Source of the DNA: an uncultured Paenibacillaceae bacterium
GTDB taxonomy: Bacteria > Bacillota > Bacilli > Paenibacillales > CALAME01
NCBI GenBank assembly: GCA_937983035.1
Contig: CALKAN010000091.1
Coordinates: 1-6,257 of the forward strand
Length of the DNA: 6,257 nt
Reading direction: 5' to 3'
A program made the translations under genes and the position numbers. The notes under the pieces are model-generated. The model did no database searches, was not told the origin of the DNA, and worked only from the letters and a program-made list of their open reading frames with translations. Of the stretch, positions 5,089-6,257 are shown piece after piece (the first letter of the stretch is position 1; every line of letters starts with the position of its first letter).

Positions 5089-5104
5089 GTTTTTCATGAA
5101 AAAC
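5089..5104. promoter_or_regulatory. Perfect 16-bp palindrome in the divergent intergenic region
   Basis: GTTTTTCATGAAAAAC equals its own reverse complement. It lies between the kinase-like gene (minus) and the VOC gene (plus), about 33 bases upstream of the kinase-like -10 and across the -35 position expected for the TACAAT hexamer at 5115-5120. That is the usual place for an operator of a homodimeric regulator controlling one or both genes. There is no G+C-rich stem or T-run, so a terminator is unlikely. Confidence 0.45.
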
Positions 5105-5114
5105 ATCAATTTTG

Positions 5115-5120
5115 TACAAT
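5115..5120 (+). promoter_or_regulatory. Candidate -10 of the VOC gene
   Basis: TACAAT matches TATAAT at 5 of 6 positions. The -35 position 17 bases upstream is TTTCAT (5092-5097), a poor match that falls inside the palindrome at 5089-5104. An alternative -10, TAAAAT, is at 5141-5146. Neither is certain. Confidence 0.3.
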
Positions 5121-5159
5121 ACTTGCCGGATCAAAACGGGTAAAATGAAAAAAACATGG

Positions 5160-5166
5160 AAAGGAG
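5160..5166 (+). promoter_or_regulatory. Ribosome site that fixes the VOC start at ATG 5175
   Basis: AAAGGAG lies 8 bases before ATG 5175. An in-frame frame that opens earlier, at 5112, has no such site and would overlap the candidate -10. Confidence 0.8.
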
Positions 5167-5174
5167 TCAAGGAC

Positions 5175-5561
5175 ATGACATCTTTTAAACCAAAAGGTTA
5201 TCACAGCGTGAACCCTTATCTCATTGCAAGCGATGCTGAAAAATTAGTCACTTTTCTAACAGAAGCTTTCGATGCGGAAGAACTGGATCGGAGCGAACAT
5301 CCCGACGGCACGATCATGCACGTCACTTGCCGCATCGGCGATTCGTTGATTGGGGTTGGCAGCGCCAAAGGCGAGTTTTCCGGCATGAAAAATGCCTTGC
5401 ACATGTATGTAGAAAATGCAGACGAAATCTACAAAAAAGCATTGCGGGCAGGTGCCCGCCCGCTGTACGAGCCGCAAGATCATGATTACGGCGAACGATC
5501 AGGGGGAATCGAGGATCCTTGCGGGAACCACTGGTATATTGCAACAAACATCAGCCGCTAG
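5175..5561 (+). CDS. VOC-superfamily protein (glyoxalase/bleomycin-resistance fold, PhnB-like)
   Basis: A 128-residue protein of the vicinal oxygen chelate fold, closest in pattern to PhnB-like proteins of 120-150 residues. The opening GYHSVNPYLIASDAEKLVTF (8-27) is the first beta-alpha unit. AFDAEELDRSEHPDGTIMHV (31-50) and RIGDSLIGVGSA (53-64) give the typical 'F.AEE...DG.I.H...IGDS' run. The second module begins at HMYVENADEIYKKALRAGA (76-94), and YGERSGGIEDPCGNHWYIAT (105-124) matches the signature usually written YGDR.GG..DP.GN.W.IAT. VOC proteins include metal-dependent glyoxalases, dioxygenases, demethylases and drug-binding resistance proteins, so the activity is not assignable; His10 and His49 are possible metal ligands. 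The start is ATG 5175, set by AAAGGAG. It is monocistronic, with a strong terminator 65 bases downstream. Confidence 0.92.
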   Translation: MTSFKPKGYHSVNPYLIASDAEKLVTFLTEAFDAEELDRSEHPDGTIMHVTCRIGDSLIGVGSAKGEFSGMKNALHMYVENADEIYKKALRAGARPLYEPQDHDYGERSGGIEDPCGNHWYIATNISR

Positions 5562-5626
5562 AACGATATCTTTCCAAGCCATATGCATTTCATCTCACCG
5601 TATAGATTCATCGTTTCAACTTCTGA

Positions 5627-5686
5627 AAAACCACTGACGATTCGGTGCGATCTGCCGCAGCCGAGCCGTCGGTGGTTTTGTTTTTG
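5627..5686 (+). terminator. Strong intrinsic terminator after the VOC gene
   Basis: AAAACCACTGACG (5627-5639) pairs with CGTCGGTGGTTTT (5667-5679), 13 base pairs including one G-U. The stem continues through TTCGG/CCGAG (5641-5645 and 5661-5665) and TGCG/CGCA (5646-5649 and 5656-5659) with small interruptions. The run TTTTGTTTTT follows (5676-5685). The minus strand also ends in T-residues, so it could act in both directions, but no minus-strand gene on its right is visible. Confidence 0.92.
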
Positions 5687-5687
5687 C

Positions 5688-5703
5688 TTGTTTCCCGAAA
5701 CAA
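5688..5703. repeat. 7-2-7 inverted repeat upstream of the secreted stalk-domain gene
   Basis: TTGTTTC and GAAACAA are perfect inverted arms around CC. It starts two bases after the terminator T-run and 78 bases before the ATG at 5766. Operator-like in size and spacing. A weak promoter could lie just after it: TTGTTT (5688-5693), 16 bases, TATTTT (5710-5715), or the A/T-rich TTAATATAAG at 5722-5731. Neither has a convincing -35. Confidence 0.35.
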
Positions 5704-5765
5704 ATGCAATATTTTCGCGTCTTAATATAAGAGATCTATTAAACTTCTTGGAGGAATTATACTTT

Positions 5766-6239
5766 ATGAAACGCAGCATTCGTTATCCAATCTTTCTATT
5801 TGCGACGCTTTTTTTAGCCTCATTGTTGTTGACATCCGTTTCGATTGCCGAACCGTTGAATGAAATCGAATTGTATCTTGATGGACAGAAACTGCCGACG
5901 ACAGTTGCTCCATACATAGATGCTGAAGCTCACGTCACGATGGTGCCGCTACGAGTGATCAGTGAAAACTTAGGCGCCAAAGTAAGATGGACGCAGAAAA
6001 CCCGCACCGTCGACATTTACCGGGAAAATACGCATATTTCAATGACTGTCGGTGATTTGCATGCTCATGTCAACGACCGCCTCGCACAATTATCCGCTTC
6101 TGTGCAGCTGCATCATCATACGACGATGGTGCCTGTCAGATTTGTCGCAGAAACTTTCGGCATTCGAGTCGATTGGCAATCATCGACGCGAAGCGTTCAT
6201 TTGCCGAGGCCAGGCCGAGCACCCCCGCTCCGAGGGTGA
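5766..6239 (+). CDS. Secreted copper-amine-oxidase N-terminal (stalk) domain protein, C-terminus uncertain
   Basis: A 157-residue exported protein as read. Residues 1-28 are a signal peptide: basic MKRSIR, a hydrophobic core (about 8-24), then VSIA before EP, a plausible signal peptidase I site. Residues about 36-147 form a copper-amine-oxidase N-like domain (PF07833 type), seen as two related halves: TMVPLRVISENLGAKVRWT (58-76) and TMVPVRFVAETFGIRVDWQ (120-138), each ending in TR(T/S)V. Despite the name it binds no copper and carries no oxidase domain; in Bacillales it is a cell-surface module often fused to amidases or other wall-active domains. GGAGG is 11 bases before the ATG, a rather long spacing, but no closer in-frame start exists. 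The last 10 or so residues (PRPGRAPPLRG) come from very G+C-rich bases with a foreign look, so the true protein may be longer and the stop at 6237-6239 may not be genuine. Confidence 0.8.
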   Translation: MKRSIRYPIFLFATLFLASLLLTSVSIAEPLNEIELYLDGQKLPTTVAPYIDAEAHVTMVPLRVISENLGAKVRWTQKTRTVDIYRENTHISMTVGDLHAHVNDRLAQLSASVQLHHHTTMVPVRFVAETFGIRVDWQSSTRSVHLPRPGRAPPLRG

Positions 6240-6257
6240 GCTGGTTGGGGGTGATCG
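6203..6257 (-). other. G+C-rich end segment; possible CDP-alcohol phosphatidyltransferase fragment
   Basis: This segment has 41 G or C in 55 bases, well above the preceding gene. Read on the minus strand from 6255 it gives ITPNQLTLGAGVLGLAS, open to the edge. From memory, TPNQ(L/V)TL followed by a G/L/A-rich membrane helix is the usual N-terminal opening of CDP-alcohol phosphatidyltransferases, which are integral membrane enzymes of phospholipid synthesis, here in high-GC codon use. CACCCCC (6220-6226) and GGGGGTG (6247-6253) also form an inverted repeat, with GCTC/GAGC inside it. The simplest reading is a chimeric sequence end or recombination junction near 6203. With 17 residues the family call is tentative. 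Confidence 0.35.

Overview
The window reads as chromosomal DNA from a low-to-moderate GC Firmicute, most likely a member of the Bacillales and perhaps the Paenibacillaceae. The support is indirect. Shine-Dalgarno sequences are strong (AAAGGAG, GGGAGG, AAAGGGTGA). Half of the eight substantial genes appear to start at TTG or GTG. Intrinsic terminators have T-tracts. There is a secreted copper-amine-oxidase-N ('stalk') domain protein of the kind abundant in Paenibacillus. The RimL-type acetyltransferase, the GPQAVGKMT P-loop ATPase and the PhnB-like VOC protein also look like Bacillales families. No rRNA, tRNA, transposase, CRISPR array or phage gene is visible.

Layout from left to right. Positions 1-841 (minus) hold most of a Gfo/Idh/MocA-family NAD(P)-dependent protein cut by the left edge. 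Positions 842-1066 hold decayed sequence: a 20-codon N-terminal stub of a NUDIX hydrolase whose start overlaps the stop of the upstream acetyltransferase, perhaps a second remnant resembling a methyltransferase C-terminus, and a 10-bp inverted repeat. Positions 1063-1632 (minus) encode a RimL-type acetyltransferase. It is divergent from a LOG-family phosphoribohydrolase at 1731-2300 (plus). A P-loop nucleotide kinase-like protein (2314-2874, minus) meets the LOG gene tail to tail with a 13-base gap. Next, all on the minus strand, come an alpha/beta hydrolase (3033-3809) with an intrinsic terminator behind it, a small GNAT acetyltransferase (3878-4324), and a second P-loop kinase-like protein (4425-4976). 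A divergent intergenic region with a perfect 16-bp palindrome separates this block from a VOC (glyoxalase/PhnB-like) gene at 5175-5561 (plus), which is followed by a strong terminator. The last gene (5766-6239, plus) encodes a secreted protein with a copper-amine-oxidase-N domain.

The genes do not form one recognisable pathway. Most are single, separately transcribed small enzymes that modify small molecules: two acetyltransferases, two P-loop kinase-like proteins, an esterase-like hydrolase, a VOC protein and a LOG phosphoribohydrolase. The most likely co-transcribed pair is the small GNAT and the alpha/beta hydrolase, 68 bases apart with one terminator after them.

The final 55 bases (6203-6257) are 41/55 G+C and, read on the minus strand, look like the start of a CDP-alcohol phosphatidyltransferase. 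This may be an assembly or junction artefact, so the C-terminus given for the last gene is doubtful. I found no convincing new multi-gene system. The most informative oddities are the remnant zone at 922-1066, the palindromes in the intergenic regions, and the foreign-looking right end.
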